37,233 nucleotides of DNA from DTDX01 sp964608455 (GCA_964608455.1 CAZSNM010000010.1:1-37233); one strand, 5' to 3'. Shown: positions 24,985-33,143, counted from the stretch's first letter. Notes: generated from the letters alone by a model not told the origin. Numbers and translations are program-made.

Positions 24985-25772
24985 TTATTATAGGCGGAAC
25001 AGGGAAAATAGGACGGGTGCTAGTTAAGCTTCTTCAAGATTCTGGAGGAAAAATATTTATTTGTAGTAGAAACCTAAGAAAAGCTGAAAAAATTGCTAAA
25101 ACTTTAGGTGTTAAAGCTGGAGATTTAAACTTAATAAAAACAGCTAATATAGTTATTATTTCTGTTCCAATAGAAAATACAATTGAAGTTGCTGTTCAAG
25201 CAGCTGAAAAAATGGAGGGGGGCTTACTTATAGATGTTTCCTCAGTAAAAATAGGGGTTGCAGATAAAATATTAGCTGCAATTCCATCAAAATTAGAATA
25301 TTTAAGTCTTCATCCACTTTTCGGTTCAGGGATAAGAAATTTTAAAGGAAAAAACATGGTTTTCATTAAGCTTAGAGAAGGAAAATTAACTAATGCTATG
25401 ATTGAATATTTAAAATGGAAGAAATTAAATTTAATTGAAGCTTCTTTAGAGGATCATGATAAAAAAATGGCTGCTATTCAAGTAATGCATCATTATGCAT
25501 ATATATGTTTGGCAGTTGGTTTAGAAGAAATTGCTCCAATAAATGAATTAATTAATTTTTCTACAACATCATTTAAAACAACTTTAAGACAACTTAAAAA
25601 AATAAGTAAGAACATTAATGTTGTGTTAGATATTCAAAAAAGAAATATTTACGCTTTTAAAGCTAGAAAAAAATTTTTAAATATTGTTAATTTGCTGCAA
25701 AATATGGATAATGAAGAAATAAAAGAGGTAACGGAGCATTTCCTTAAATTTAGTAAGCTCGAGTTAAAATAA
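24939..25772 (+). CDS. tyrA: Prephenate dehydrogenase
   Basis: TyrA oxidises prephenate to 4-hydroxyphenylpyruvate, the tyrosine precursor. The 277-residue protein has an N-terminal Rossmann domain (VIIGGTGKIGRVLVKLL, CSRNLRKAEKIAK), VIISVPIENTIEVA and LSLHPLFGSGIRN, with the conserved His-Pro of the substrate site. The C-terminal helices are short, and no ACT or mutase domain is attached, so tyrosine feedback would have to act by another route. The ATG start overlaps pheA by 46 nt. It is the last gene of the operon and converges on the polyprenyl synthase with a 23-nt overlap. Confidence 0.92.
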   Translation: MRIYKNFGILSKSSIVIIGGTGKIGRVLVKLLQDSGGKIFICSRNLRKAEKIAKTLGVKAGDLNLIKTANIVIISVPIENTIEVAVQAAEKMEGGLLIDVSSVKIGVADKILAAIPSKLEYLSLHPLFGSGIRNFKGKNMVFIKLREGKLTNAMIEYLKWKKLNLIEASLEDHDKKMAAIQVMHHYAYICLAVGLEEIAPINELINFSTTSFKTTLRQLKKISKNINVVLDIQKRNIYAFKARKKFLNIVNLLQNMDNEEIKEVTEHFLKFSKLELK

Positions 25773-26754
25773 AGTCTGCCAACTCTAAAAGTTTAAATTT
25801 AGCTTCACTATTTTGAAAATTTAAAATAGCTTTTTTCCCTTCTTCAATAAATTTTTGACCTATATTATAGGCTTTCTCTCTAGCCTTAGTTTTTTCAATT
25901 AATTTTAAAGCTTTATTTAAATCTATTTTTGAGATTTCAGGTTTTCTTAAAATATTAAGCAATTGAGTTTTTTCTTTTGAATTTAATTCCTTTAAAGAAA
26001 GAAGAATGGCTATATTTCCAAGTTTATGCTCAATTATATCTTTACCTCTTTCCTTACCGGTTTTTTCTCCATAAATATCTAAAATATCATCAACAACTTG
26101 AAAAGCTAAACCAATATTCCAACCAAAAACTCCTAAAGCTTCAATTAATTCATTTGGGGCATTAGCAGCTAACCCACCTGCAATACATGCAGATTTAATT
26201 AAAGCAGCTGTTTTTTTGCTAATCATTTTAAAGTAAAGATTTAAGGAAATATTTTTATACCTATGCTTTTTAATATATTCTTCTCCTCTACCTGCTTGCT
26301 CAAAAAGAATATCTAATCTTTCACCTTCAATTGTTTCTTTTATAGCATTACGCATTAGCTTTCTCATTTCAAAAGGTTTAGGGCAATCCTCTACTATTTC
26401 ATCTAACACCTCTCTATAAAACATTCCAGCTAAAATAGCCATAGCATCTGAATATTTAGCTCTAACAGTTGGTTTCCCTCTTCGAAGCTCTCCATGATCA
26501 ATTATATCATCCATTATTAAAGAGTAATTATGAATGAGCTCTATTAAAGCAGCGGGTTTTAAAGCTGTTGAAGCTTCACCTCCAGACACCTCACAACTTA
26601 AAATTGTTAAAGCTGCTCTAATCCTTTTTCCACCAGCTAAAATTTGATGTTTTAAAACAGGTATAAAGCGAGGTTCAGCTCCTTTTTCAATATAATCTAG
26701 CATTATCGAATCAACCATATGTCCTAAAGAAATTAAAGATTCTATTTCTTTCAT
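25750..26754 (-). CDS. Geranylgeranyl/farnesyl diphosphate synthase
   Basis: A short-chain trans-prenyltransferase that supplies C20 (or C15) chains for ether lipids. The 334-residue protein has GGKRIRAAL (43-50), the first aspartate motif DDIID at 82-86 with RRGKPTVR following, and the second, QVVDDILD. Tyr77, five residues before the first motif, is the aromatic gate seen in archaeal GGPP synthases and limits chain length. Product length cannot be settled from sequence. It has its own start at 26754 and overlaps tyrA tail to tail. Confidence 0.93.
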   Translation of the reverse strand: MKEIESLISLGHMVDSIMLDYIEKGAEPRFIPVLKHQILAGGKRIRAALTILSCEVSGGEASTALKPAALIELIHNYSLIMDDIIDHGELRRGKPTVRAKYSDAMAILAGMFYREVLDEIVEDCPKPFEMRKLMRNAIKETIEGERLDILFEQAGRGEEYIKKHRYKNISLNLYFKMISKKTAALIKSACIAGGLAANAPNELIEALGVFGWNIGLAFQVVDDILDIYGEKTGKERGKDIIEHKLGNIAILLSLKELNSKEKTQLLNILRKPEISKIDLNKALKLIEKTKAREKAYNIGQKFIEEGKKAILNFQNSEAKFKLLELADFILTRAY

Positions 26755-26848
26755 AAATTATCCCCTTTAAAGAAATAAGTTTCTATTTTATAAAGCTTTT
26801 ACCTTTTAAATAACTATTTAAAAAATGAAGTGTTTAAAAAGAAAAAGA

Positions 26849-26859
26849 TTTATATATAA
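26849..26859 (+). promoter_or_regulatory. TATA box for the 76-aa protein gene
   Basis: TTTATATATAA, preceded by a purine-rich GAAAAAG element (BRE-like), is one of the clearest archaeal promoters in the window. A start about 25 nt downstream (near 26880) would leave a 13-nt leader holding the ribosome site AGGTGTGAT before the ATG at 26893. Confidence 0.6.
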
Positions 26860-26892
26860 GTGTTTTCTTAAGCTACATATAGGTGTGATTAA

Positions 26893-27123
26893 ATGTCTGA
26901 AAAAAATGTTTGGATAGTTGAATATGATATTCCAGTTGAGCCTGCCTCAAAAAGAAGAGCTTTTTACAGAGCTGTTCATAGGGAATTGGATGCTAAAAAA
27001 ATAAAATGGAAGTGGACTGGTAGAAGCGTTATAGTAACTCCGAATAAGGATTTAGCCCAAATAATTCATAACTTAGCTAAACAATATGGAAAATCCCATT
27101 TATATAAAGCCGTTAAAGTTTAA
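26893..27123 (+). CDS. Small protein with a predicted ferredoxin-like fold, unknown function
   Basis: I do not recognise this 76-residue family. It appears to read strand (VWIVEYDIPV), helix (KRRAFYRAVHRELD), strand (WTGRSVIVTP), helix (DLAQIIHNLAKQYG), strand (HLYKAVKV). The YDIP plus KRRAFYR start is reminiscent of Cas2's first strand and helix, but the Cas2 Q-x-S-x-F strand is absent. It has a strong promoter and ribosome site. Its stop codon overlaps the stop of the convergent gene at 27120-27341, which encodes a protein of the same layout. Confidence 0.75.
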   Translation: MSEKNVWIVEYDIPVEPASKRRAFYRAVHRELDAKKIKWKWTGRSVIVTPNKDLAQIIHNLAKQYGKSHLYKAVKV

Positions 27124-27341
27124 TCCATTTCTTGAAGAACCCTATAAACCTGCGCTTTACCACCATTTTTAATTACAATTTTTTTAAGATTTAACGCAAC
27201 TTCTTTATCTTTAACTTTAATCACGTTATTAGTGCTTTTTTCTGCTTTAGCCTCAGCTATAGCCTTTCTTAAGCTTCTATAAAATTTTATTCTTTTTGCT
27301 TGTTCCTCAACTTTAGGAGCAGAGTATATCACTAAAAACAT
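27120..27341 (-). CDS. Small protein paired with the convergent 76-aa gene, unknown function
   Basis: The 73-residue protein resembles its convergent neighbour in layout: strand (FLVIYSAPK), helix with KRIKFYRSLRKA, short strand (NNVIKVKD), helix (EVALNLKKIVIKNGG), strand (AQVYRVLQEM). The shared K-R-x-x-F-Y-R segment suggests a diverged duplicate. The ATG is preceded by GGGGGTGTGATG, so translation should be strong. Its function is unknown. Confidence 0.72.
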   Translation of the reverse strand: MFLVIYSAPKVEEQAKRIKFYRSLRKAIAEAKAEKSTNNVIKVKDKEVALNLKKIVIKNGGKAQVYRVLQEMD

Positions 27342-27448
27342 TTATATCATCACACCCCCTTCTAAATAAAAATATGCAACACATATTAATAAATTTTTGG
27401 AATTATTTTTTTAAACTAAAAATTTAACTGTGTGAAATATATAAAATG

Positions 27449-28600
27449 TTACCCCATCATATTTTCAAGCTTTATTCTCCATTCTGCAAGCCTTTTAAAT
27501 GCATATAATTGCTCTTTATTTCCTAATTTAGCTTTATTTATAGCTTCCTCCAAAAAAGTTATAGCTTCATCCATAGCTTTTCTATCAATTGGGAATGGTA
27601 CACCGTCTTTACCACCAAAGGCAAAAGAGTACTTTATAGGATCTTTCCAGCTTGGAGCTGCGCCAAAAACAAGTTCAGAAATTAAGGCTAAACCTCTAAT
27701 AGTTGATGGTCCCACTCCCGGTACAGCTAAAAACTCTTCATAATTTTGTGGTTCAAGTTTCCAAGCTTTTTCTAAAACCTTCCAATTAACTTTTTTAAGG
27801 TTTACTGAATATGCATTATAATATTCAAAGTCATTGCTATTTATATCTTTATTTTCTGAAAAATAATTTGTTAAAAGTTTTTGATTATTTAAATATGCGT
27901 AAAGACGTTTTAATTTATTAACTCCTTCATTAATTAATTCAACTGAAATTTTTCTAGCTTCTTCACTTTGTTTTGCAGTCATATTTAATACTTTGCTATG
28001 AACTTTATCTCCTACAATTCCTTGATGGGGTTCAACAACAAAACTTTTTATATCGTTTGAAAACCAATGATATCTTCTAGCAGCTTTAAATTTAGGATTC
28101 ATTCCTTGCTGCACTATAGTCCAATCTCCCTCTTTAGAAATGAAAATTGAATGATGATATAACTGATAGCCGGCTTGAATGGCTCCACTATCCACTTTAG
28201 CTGCCATTCTACTCGCATATTTTATTTTATATATTTCCTCATTAGATAAATTAAGCAATTTCCCTATTTCATCTATTTCTATTGGAGTTAAAATTGCATG
28301 TTTCCCTTTTCCACCTGCAATTTTGATTCCAACATTAATTTCTTTTAAAGCATGTTTTAAAACGCTGCAAGTAACAGTTGTTGAACCACTGCTATTCCAA
28401 TCAAAACCTAAAACATTCGAGCAAGCTTGGAAAAAAATTGGATTTGAAAATCTGCTTAAAACCTCTCTATAACCATATTCATCAATCATTATTAAAAGCA
28501 GGTTTCGAGCTAACTTAATCATTCTATTAATTAACCAAGCTGGTGCATAACCAGAATGAAGCTTTAATTCAGCAAATCCAATTTTACTCAAGTTTTTCAA
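27449..28600 (-). CDS. DUF763 protein (COG1415) with a helix-hairpin-helix
   Basis: This 383-residue protein fits DUF763, an uncharacterised archaeal and bacterial family. Conserved parts are GFAELKLHSGYAPAWLINRM at the N terminus, GSGAIQAGYQLYHHSIFIS-type core sequence (written here as VDSGAIQAGYQLYHH), QQGMNPKFKAARRYHWFS and VEPHQGI. Near 297-313 is FLAVPGVGPSTIRGLAL, a helix-hairpin-helix of the DNA-binding sort. A role in DNA metabolism has been guessed for the family but is not established. It stands upstream of no obvious partner. Confidence 0.8.
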   Translation of the reverse strand: MKNLSKIGFAELKLHSGYAPAWLINRMIKLARNLLLIMIDEYGYREVLSRFSNPIFFQACSNVLGFDWNSSGSTTVTCSVLKHALKEINVGIKIAGGKGKHAILTPIEIDEIGKLLNLSNEEIYKIKYASRMAAKVDSGAIQAGYQLYHHSIFISKEGDWTIVQQGMNPKFKAARRYHWFSNDIKSFVVEPHQGIVGDKVHSKVLNMTAKQSEEARKISVELINEGVNKLKRLYAYLNNQKLLTNYFSENKDINSNDFEYYNAYSVNLKKVNWKVLEKAWKLEPQNYEEFLAVPGVGPSTIRGLALISELVFGAAPSWKDPIKYSFAFGGKDGVPFPIDRKAMDEAITFLEEAINKAKLGNKEQLYAFKRLAEWRIKLENMMG

Positions 28601-28659
28601 CCATAAAGGGGTAAGTTAAGTTACTATATTAATAACTTATTTTTTAAAGATAAATTTTT

Positions 28660-29466
28660 TTATTTTAAATTAAATGGGATAAATTTTGTGCATGGAATAG
28701 GGGAACCATTTAAAAAAGCAGTTAAATTTCCAGGTTTAGTTAAATTTATTATTACTGATTCAATTCCTTTTTTGGCTAGAGTTAGACATTCTAAAAGTTT
28801 TCCTTTCATTCCACCTGTTACATCAGCAACTTCAAGTTGCCTAACCATTTTTATAATGCCTTTAAAGTTTGTTGAATCTATTATAGGAATTAGCTTTGCA
28901 TTTGGATTTTTTTTAGGATCAGCTGTAAAGATTCCATCTACATCACAACCAAAAATAACTTTATCAGCTTTAATTTTTGGAGCTAGTTTAGCGATTATTT
29001 GATCTCCAGAAATAATTGAGAAACCTAATGCTTCATCAAATACTATATCTCCATGTAAAACAGGTATAAAGCCCAATTTTAAAGCATTTAATAGAGGCTT
29101 GATATTCATTTGTTTAATTCTTCTATTTACAGCTGTTATAAACGTTAAAGGTTGAAATGATAAGGGTAAAGCCTCATATTTCACTAAGCTATCTACAACA
29201 AGTTTATTTAATAAGTAAAGATTCATTTTTGTTTCTATAAACCCTTTAAGCTGCTCCTTATTTTTAAAACCTAAATGTAAATAATATTTTTTGGCTATTG
29301 GATGGCCAAAAGAACCAGCTCCATGAACAATAATTACTTTACGTTTTATTTTAGCTATTTCTAAACAAACATTATCTATAATTTCTTTTCTAGCTGAAGA
29401 AACTTGGTTTTTATCTGTAATTAAGGAGCCGCCCAACTTTATTATTAATGGTTTTTCTTCAATCAA
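28660..29466 (-). CDS. ipk: Isopentenyl phosphate kinase
   Basis: IPK phosphorylates isopentenyl phosphate to the diphosphate, the last step of the archaeal mevalonate route. The 268-residue amino-acid-kinase fold has IIKLGGSLITDK (Lys10, Lys19), VHGAGSFGHP with the hallmark His55, VLHGDIVFD, ISGDQI, and GCDVDGIFTADP. The SFGH motif separates it from glutamate and aspartate kinases. It supplies substrate to the prenyl synthase at 25750. It is followed 59 nt later by the DUF763 gene on the same strand. Confidence 0.92.
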   Translation of the reverse strand: MIEEKPLIIKLGGSLITDKNQVSSARKEIIDNVCLEIAKIKRKVIIVHGAGSFGHPIAKKYYLHLGFKNKEQLKGFIETKMNLYLLNKLVVDSLVKYEALPLSFQPLTFITAVNRRIKQMNIKPLLNALKLGFIPVLHGDIVFDEALGFSIISGDQIIAKLAPKIKADKVIFGCDVDGIFTADPKKNPNAKLIPIIDSTNFKGIIKMVRQLEVADVTGGMKGKLLECLTLAKKGIESVIINLTKPGNLTAFLNGSPIPCTKFIPFNLK

Positions 29467-29634
29467 AAGCTTTCACAGTAATAAATTTAAATTAATTCCC
29501 TTTTTAAACTCTTTCTTAAAACAATATATTTTAACCATTAAGTAAAAATACATTTAGTTTTTAAAAAAATAAATTAAATTTTAACGAAATACTTTTTAAA
29601 GGTTAATTTTTGTTAATAAAACTTTCGAAAGACA

Positions 29635-30171
29635 ATGTTTAAAATAGAAAACGTTGTTGCTTCAGCCTCTTTAACTCAACCTTTAGATTTAGTTGCTCTT
29701 TCTAAAGTTTTAAATTCTAATTATATACCCGAACGTTTTCCAGGATTAATCTATAGAGATAAAAGCTTCAAAGCTACACTTATGATTTTTAACTCTGGAA
29801 GAATAATATGTGCTGGAGCTAAATCAGAAAGTAAAGCTAAAAAAGCTATTTTACGCTTAATCAACGAATTAAAAAATAATGGCATTGTAATTTTAAATTC
29901 AGTTAAAATTAAGGTGGAAAACATAGTGGCTGTAAGCGAATTAAACATTAAATTAAATTTAGAAGAGCTAACTGAAAGATTAAAAGGTGCTATTTATGAA
30001 CCTGAGCAATTTCCAGCTTTAATCTATAAAATTGAAGATTTATGCGTAGCATTAATTTTTTCAAATGGAAAAATCATTTATATAGGTGGTAAAAAAGAGG
30101 AATATGTAAAAAAAGCTATGAAAAAACTAGAGTTATTAATAAAAAATTTTCAAGCCAATTCAGTTAAGTAA
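29635..30171 (+). CDS. tbp: TATA-box-binding protein
   Basis: TBP recruits TFB and RNA polymerase to archaeal promoters. The 178-residue protein shows the two direct repeats: IENVVAS...FPGLIYR...LMIFNSG (4-55) and VENIVAV...FPALIYK...LIFSNG (94-145). The four intercalating phenylalanines (35, 52, 126, 142) and both minor-groove asparagines (6, 96) are present. It lacks the acidic C-terminal tail of some archaeal TBPs, and the usual GAKS of the second repeat is GGKK. A TTTTTAAAGG element about 40 nt upstream is a plausible promoter, giving a near-leaderless transcript. Its end overlaps the DMT gene by 22 nt. Confidence 0.94.
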   Translation: MFKIENVVASASLTQPLDLVALSKVLNSNYIPERFPGLIYRDKSFKATLMIFNSGRIICAGAKSESKAKKAILRLINELKNNGIVILNSVKIKVENIVAVSELNIKLNLEELTERLKGAIYEPEQFPALIYKIEDLCVALIFSNGKIIYIGGKKEEYVKKAMKKLELLIKNFQANSVK

Positions 30172-31031
30172 ACTCCAACTATAACTAGAAACGCTCCTAT
30201 TAAAGTTACTGTAGTAACGGCTTCTCTTAACAAAAAATATTCAAAGATTATTGTTGGAATGGGGATTATATAAAGAATTGCTCCCACCTTACTAACCTCA
30301 TTTTTTATTAAAATTTTATTCCATAAAAAATAGGCTAAAGCTGAACTTAAAAAAGCTAAATAAAAAACACTTAACCAACCAATTTTTGAAGCTTTAAAAA
30401 TAGCTTCAAATGGATTCTCTAAAATAAATGCCGCTGAAAATAAATAAGCGGTTCCAAGCAAAAAAGTAATTAAGGTTATAGTTAAATTTGAGTTAAATTC
30501 TAAAACTTTTTTAGTTAATATTGAGTAAACAGCCCAGCATAAAGCAGCTCCAAGCATTAAAATACATCCTAAAAATTGAGTTGAAGAAAAATTGATTTTT
30601 TCCCAACCATTTGAAACAAGAGTGGAAACACCTATAAAGGCTATTAAAATCCCTAAAACTTTTCTTTTATTTAATTTTTCATTAAGAAACAAAACTGAAA
30701 ATAAAACCATGAAAATTGTTGTTAAATTTATTATTATGGAACCTATAGAGGCAGAAATAAATTTTAAAGAGTAAAATTGAAAAATATAAAGAAGGGAAAC
30801 TCCAGTTAAAGCTAAAACATTTAATTTTAAAAAAGTAAATTTTAAATTAAATTGTTTTTCTTTATTTTTATTAAATAAATAAAAGATTAAAAGCAGTAAG
30901 GAGGCTGCAGCAAACCTTAAAAAAGCTAAGGTTATAGGCGGAAAATCTTTTAAGCCAATTCTTATAAAAATAAATGAGCCTGCCCAAATTAAAACTATAA
31001 GCAAACAAGCTATAAAATAATTTAACTTCAA
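30150..31031 (-). CDS. DMT-superfamily (EamA) transporter
   Basis: The 293-residue protein has ten predicted membrane helices in two EamA halves: the first begins YFIACLLIVLIWAGSFIFIR, the second LGCILMLGAALCWAVYSILT. Each half has the proline/glycine-rich helix end with a conserved Glu (SVLFLNEKLNKR; EYFLLREAV). Members export amino acids, nucleosides or other metabolites; the substrate cannot be told. It converges with tbp. Confidence 0.9.
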   Translation of the reverse strand: MKLNYFIACLLIVLIWAGSFIFIRIGLKDFPPITLAFLRFAAASLLLLIFYLFNKNKEKQFNLKFTFLKLNVLALTGVSLLYIFQFYSLKFISASIGSIIINLTTIFMVLFSVLFLNEKLNKRKVLGILIAFIGVSTLVSNGWEKINFSSTQFLGCILMLGAALCWAVYSILTKKVLEFNSNLTITLITFLLGTAYLFSAAFILENPFEAIFKASKIGWLSVFYLAFLSSALAYFLWNKILIKNEVSKVGAILYIIPIPTIIFEYFLLREAVTTVTLIGAFLVIVGVYLTELA

Positions 31032-31105
31032 TAAGACTCACTTTTTAGAATAAAAGTATTAAAATCAAAATTAATAAATATTAACGATATTAATTTAAAA
31101 AAAGA

Positions 31106-31285
31106 TTAAGTATTTTTGTTTTTTCTTAAATTTAAAATTGAATGAAAAATCGGATAGATATAGGCTATTACTATTAAAGTTAAACCTAAATAAGCTAAAA
31201 TGCGAGTTTTAAAAAACATTAATGTTAGCCCAATTATTAAAAAGATAAGGGTAAAAGGATTGCATAAAGGGCATTTATAAGACAA
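31106..31285 (-). CDS. 59-aa membrane protein with CPLC motif
   Basis: This short frame starts with TTG at 31285, with GGGGG 8 nt or more upstream inside the end of the thioredoxin-like gene. It encodes MSYKCPLCNPFTL, a hydrophobic helix at about 11-25, a short charged turn (FKTR) and a second helix at about 29-48, ending in a basic tail (LRKNKNT). It begins 8 nt after the thioredoxin-like stop, so the two are co-transcribed. The CxxC right before the first helix suggests a membrane redox or metal site working with that protein. Confidence 0.6.
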   Translation of the reverse strand: MSYKCPLCNPFTLIFLIIGLTLMFFKTRILAYLGLTLIVIAYIYPIFHSILNLRKNKNT

Positions 31286-31293
31286 AGCTTTAC

Positions 31294-31557
31294 TTATCCC
31301 CCTTCAACCTTCTTTATAAGATTTAAAAGTTCCTGCTCATTGGGTACACCAACAATTCTTTCTTTACCATTTAAAATAATTGTTGGAACAGCATAAACAC
31401 CATTTTTTATAGCTTTTAACTGCCCTTTAACGGTAAAAGTGTTTATTTCTTCAACTTCAATTTGAGGGAGCTCTTTCTCTATTTTTCTAACAATTTTTAT
31501 GGCTGTTGGGCAATAAGGACAAGTTGGAGAATAAAAAACCTCAATTTTAACTGGCAT
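31294..31557 (-). CDS. Thioredoxin/glutaredoxin-like protein (CPYC)
   Basis: A small disulfide oxidoreductase. From the ATG at 31557 it is 87 residues. It starts PVKIEVFYSPTCPYCPTAI, with the CPYC active site after the first strand and helix, and ends with the cis-Pro segment AVPTIILNGKERIVGVP. This is the compact archaeal thioredoxin/glutaredoxin type. A GTG four codons upstream (31569) is in frame, but the GAGGTGA around it is the ribosome site 8 nt before the ATG, so the ATG is preferred. It is divergent from the winged-helix regulator. Confidence 0.88.
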   Translation of the reverse strand: MPVKIEVFYSPTCPYCPTAIKIVRKIEKELPQIEVEEINTFTVKGQLKAIKNGVYAVPTIILNGKERIVGVPNEQELLNLIKKVEGG

Positions 31558-31617
31558 TTTTATTTTCACCTCAACATAAATTTTAAATTTAAGATGTTAA
31601 TAAACTTATTCTTGATA

Positions 31618-31634
31618 GTGCGACAATCATGCAC
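31618..31634. promoter_or_regulatory. Possible operator, GTGC-N9-GCAC
   Basis: GTGC at 31618-31621 and GCAC at 31631-31634 form a short inverted repeat centred in the 90-nt gap between the thioredoxin-like gene and the regulator. It would lie near the regulator's transcription start. It is too short to be sure. Confidence 0.25.
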
Positions 31635-31647
31635 AAACGGTGATTTA

Positions 31648-32028
31648 ATGAATATAAAAGAGTTTCCTTCAATGTTTTTTAATGAAAAAATTAAGCCCAA
31701 AGAATTAATGAAGTGCATTTTAGGATTAAGAAGTAATGAAGTTGAAGCTTACGCAGTTTTACTAAAATTTAACTCTACCACGGTAGAAGAATTTGCTAAA
31801 AAAATTAATCGAGATAGATCTACAGCCCAAAAGCTTCTTCAAGATTTAGTAGCTAAAGGTTTAGCTATTAGAGTTGAAACTCCAATTAAAAAAGGAGGAC
31901 GTATATATGAATATAGTCCCACTCCATTAGAGTTGGTTAAAAAGCGGATGAGGGAAGTTTTTGAGGAATGGTGCAAAAAAGCAATTAAAGTTTTAGATGA
32001 ATTTCCAAAGGATTTTGAAAAACATTAA
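31648..32028 (+). CDS. Winged-helix transcriptional regulator (TrmB/MarR-like)
   Basis: The 126-residue protein has a winged-helix domain at about 18-95: LRSNEVEAYAVLLKFNSTTV, then a recognition-helix segment NRDRSTAQKLLQDLVAKGLA and wing residues GGRIYEYSPTP. A helical tail (VKKRMREVFEEWCKKAI) probably dimerises. The frame is open for 62 codons further upstream, but that part is antisense to the thioredoxin-like gene and has no protein-like character. The ATG at 31648 follows GGTGAT. It may control the divergent thioredoxin genes. Confidence 0.85.
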   Translation: MNIKEFPSMFFNEKIKPKELMKCILGLRSNEVEAYAVLLKFNSTTVEEFAKKINRDRSTAQKLLQDLVAKGLAIRVETPIKKGGRIYEYSPTPLELVKKRMREVFEEWCKKAIKVLDEFPKDFEKH

Positions 32029-32072
32029 TTATTAATGGTTTTTCTTTGATTTATTGCGGAGGTTAAAATAAA

Positions 32073-32489
32073 TTGTTTTCAAATTGGATATTTTGGTCTT
32101 TAATAGGGTTGATTCTTTGGGGTTTTTGGGGTTACACCAGTAAATTAGCGGCAAATAATATAGAGTGGAGACAACTAACATTTTTCTTCGCTTTAGGAGT
32201 GATTTTATCCGCATTAATTTTAAATACTATATTGATGGGGAGTTTTTCCATCGCTTTAAATAAAGGTTCATTTTATGCGTTAGTTTCAGGAATCGCGTGT
32301 TTGCTTGGAGTTGCTGCAGTTTATATAGCTCTTGAAAAGGGAAAAGCTTCTTTAGTAATTCCATTTACAGCTTTATATCCTTTGATTACAATTTTATTAT
32401 CTGCAATTTTGCTTAAAGAAAAAATCACTTTAATGCAAGGTTTTGGAATAATCTTCGCTATAGCAGCTATAATTTTAATGAGTAAATAA
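32073..32489 (+). CDS. Half-size EamA/DMT membrane protein
   Basis: The 138-residue protein is one EamA repeat rather than the usual two, with about five membrane helices: IFWSLIGLILWGFWGYTSKL, the glycine-rich ALVSGIACLLGVAAVYIALE, and the terminal LYPLITILLSAILLKEKITL. Single-repeat members act as dimers. The TTG start has GCGGAGG 10 nt before it. It follows the winged-helix gene by 44 nt on the same strand and could be its target or operon partner. The substrate is unknown. Confidence 0.85.
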   Translation: MFSNWIFWSLIGLILWGFWGYTSKLAANNIEWRQLTFFFALGVILSALILNTILMGSFSIALNKGSFYALVSGIACLLGVAAVYIALEKGKASLVIPFTALYPLITILLSAILLKEKITLMQGFGIIFAIAAIILMSK

Positions 32490-32527
32490 AATAGATTAAT
32501 TAAAAGTTTAAAATTATAATGCTGGAT

Positions 32528-33004
32528 TCAACTAAAGGTTAATGAAATCCAATCGCCAACATAATGGCTTAAAACAATCACTATTAAAGCTATAATTAAA
32601 TGCTCAGCTATAACCTTCCAGCTTTTAACTTTTTGTTCCTTAGCCATATAAAAACTGAAAATCCCTATAAGCATTATTCCCCAGCATACAGCAACTATAA
32701 TTGCATAAAAAAGTGAAAAAAGTAAAATAGGGATAAGAAATGTTAAAGCAAAAATAAATTTTGACAGAAAAGTTGAGATTGTCGATTCCCAAATTTCTTT
32801 TGCTTTATGTTTTCCTTCAGATTCTTCAGAAATATGGATTCCTAACGCGTCAGAAAAGGCATCAGCAATAGCTATGCTTAATACACCTCCTATAACAGCT
32901 AATTTTGAATGTGTTCCTGAATGAAGACCAATCATTAACCCTAAAGTTGTAATCACGCCTGAAGTCAAACCAAAACTAAAACCTGTTCTTAAAGAGTGCC
33001 TCAT
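32528..33004 (-). CDS. VIT1/CCC1-like membrane protein
   Basis: The 158-residue protein resembles the vacuolar iron/manganese transporter family: FGLTSGVITTLGLMIGLHSG, then VLSIAIADAFSDALGIHISEESE, where the Asp and Glu residues at the end of helix 2 match the family's metal path. Three more helices follow. It is shorter than typical VIT1 proteins (about 220-250) and lacks the long cytoplasmic metal-binding helices. Iron or manganese is a guess by family. Confidence 0.75.
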   Translation of the reverse strand: MRHSLRTGFSFGLTSGVITTLGLMIGLHSGTHSKLAVIGGVLSIAIADAFSDALGIHISEESEGKHKAKEIWESTISTFLSKFIFALTFLIPILLFSLFYAIIVAVCWGIMLIGIFSFYMAKEQKVKSWKVIAEHLIIALIVIVLSHYVGDWISLTFS

Positions 33005-33143
33005 TAATCTTAACCTCTATTTTTTGCTTCTTTTAGTGAAATGACTACTTCTTTCTTAAAAAGCTTTTTAGAAAAACTATTGAAAAGAATTTATAGTAAT
33101 AAAAACTTTAAAATTTAAGTTTACGATTAAGCGTTGAAGAAAA

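Noticed and set aside
26893..27341. Calling the two tiny convergent proteins Cas2
   Set aside because: The Cas2 Q-x-S-x-F strand is missing, the true cas2 is at 660-935, and no cas1 or repeats are nearby.
31462..31647. N-terminal extension of the winged-helix regulator
   Set aside because: This part is antisense to the thioredoxin-like gene, has an odd aromatic and basic composition, and a ribosome site precedes the ATG at 31648.
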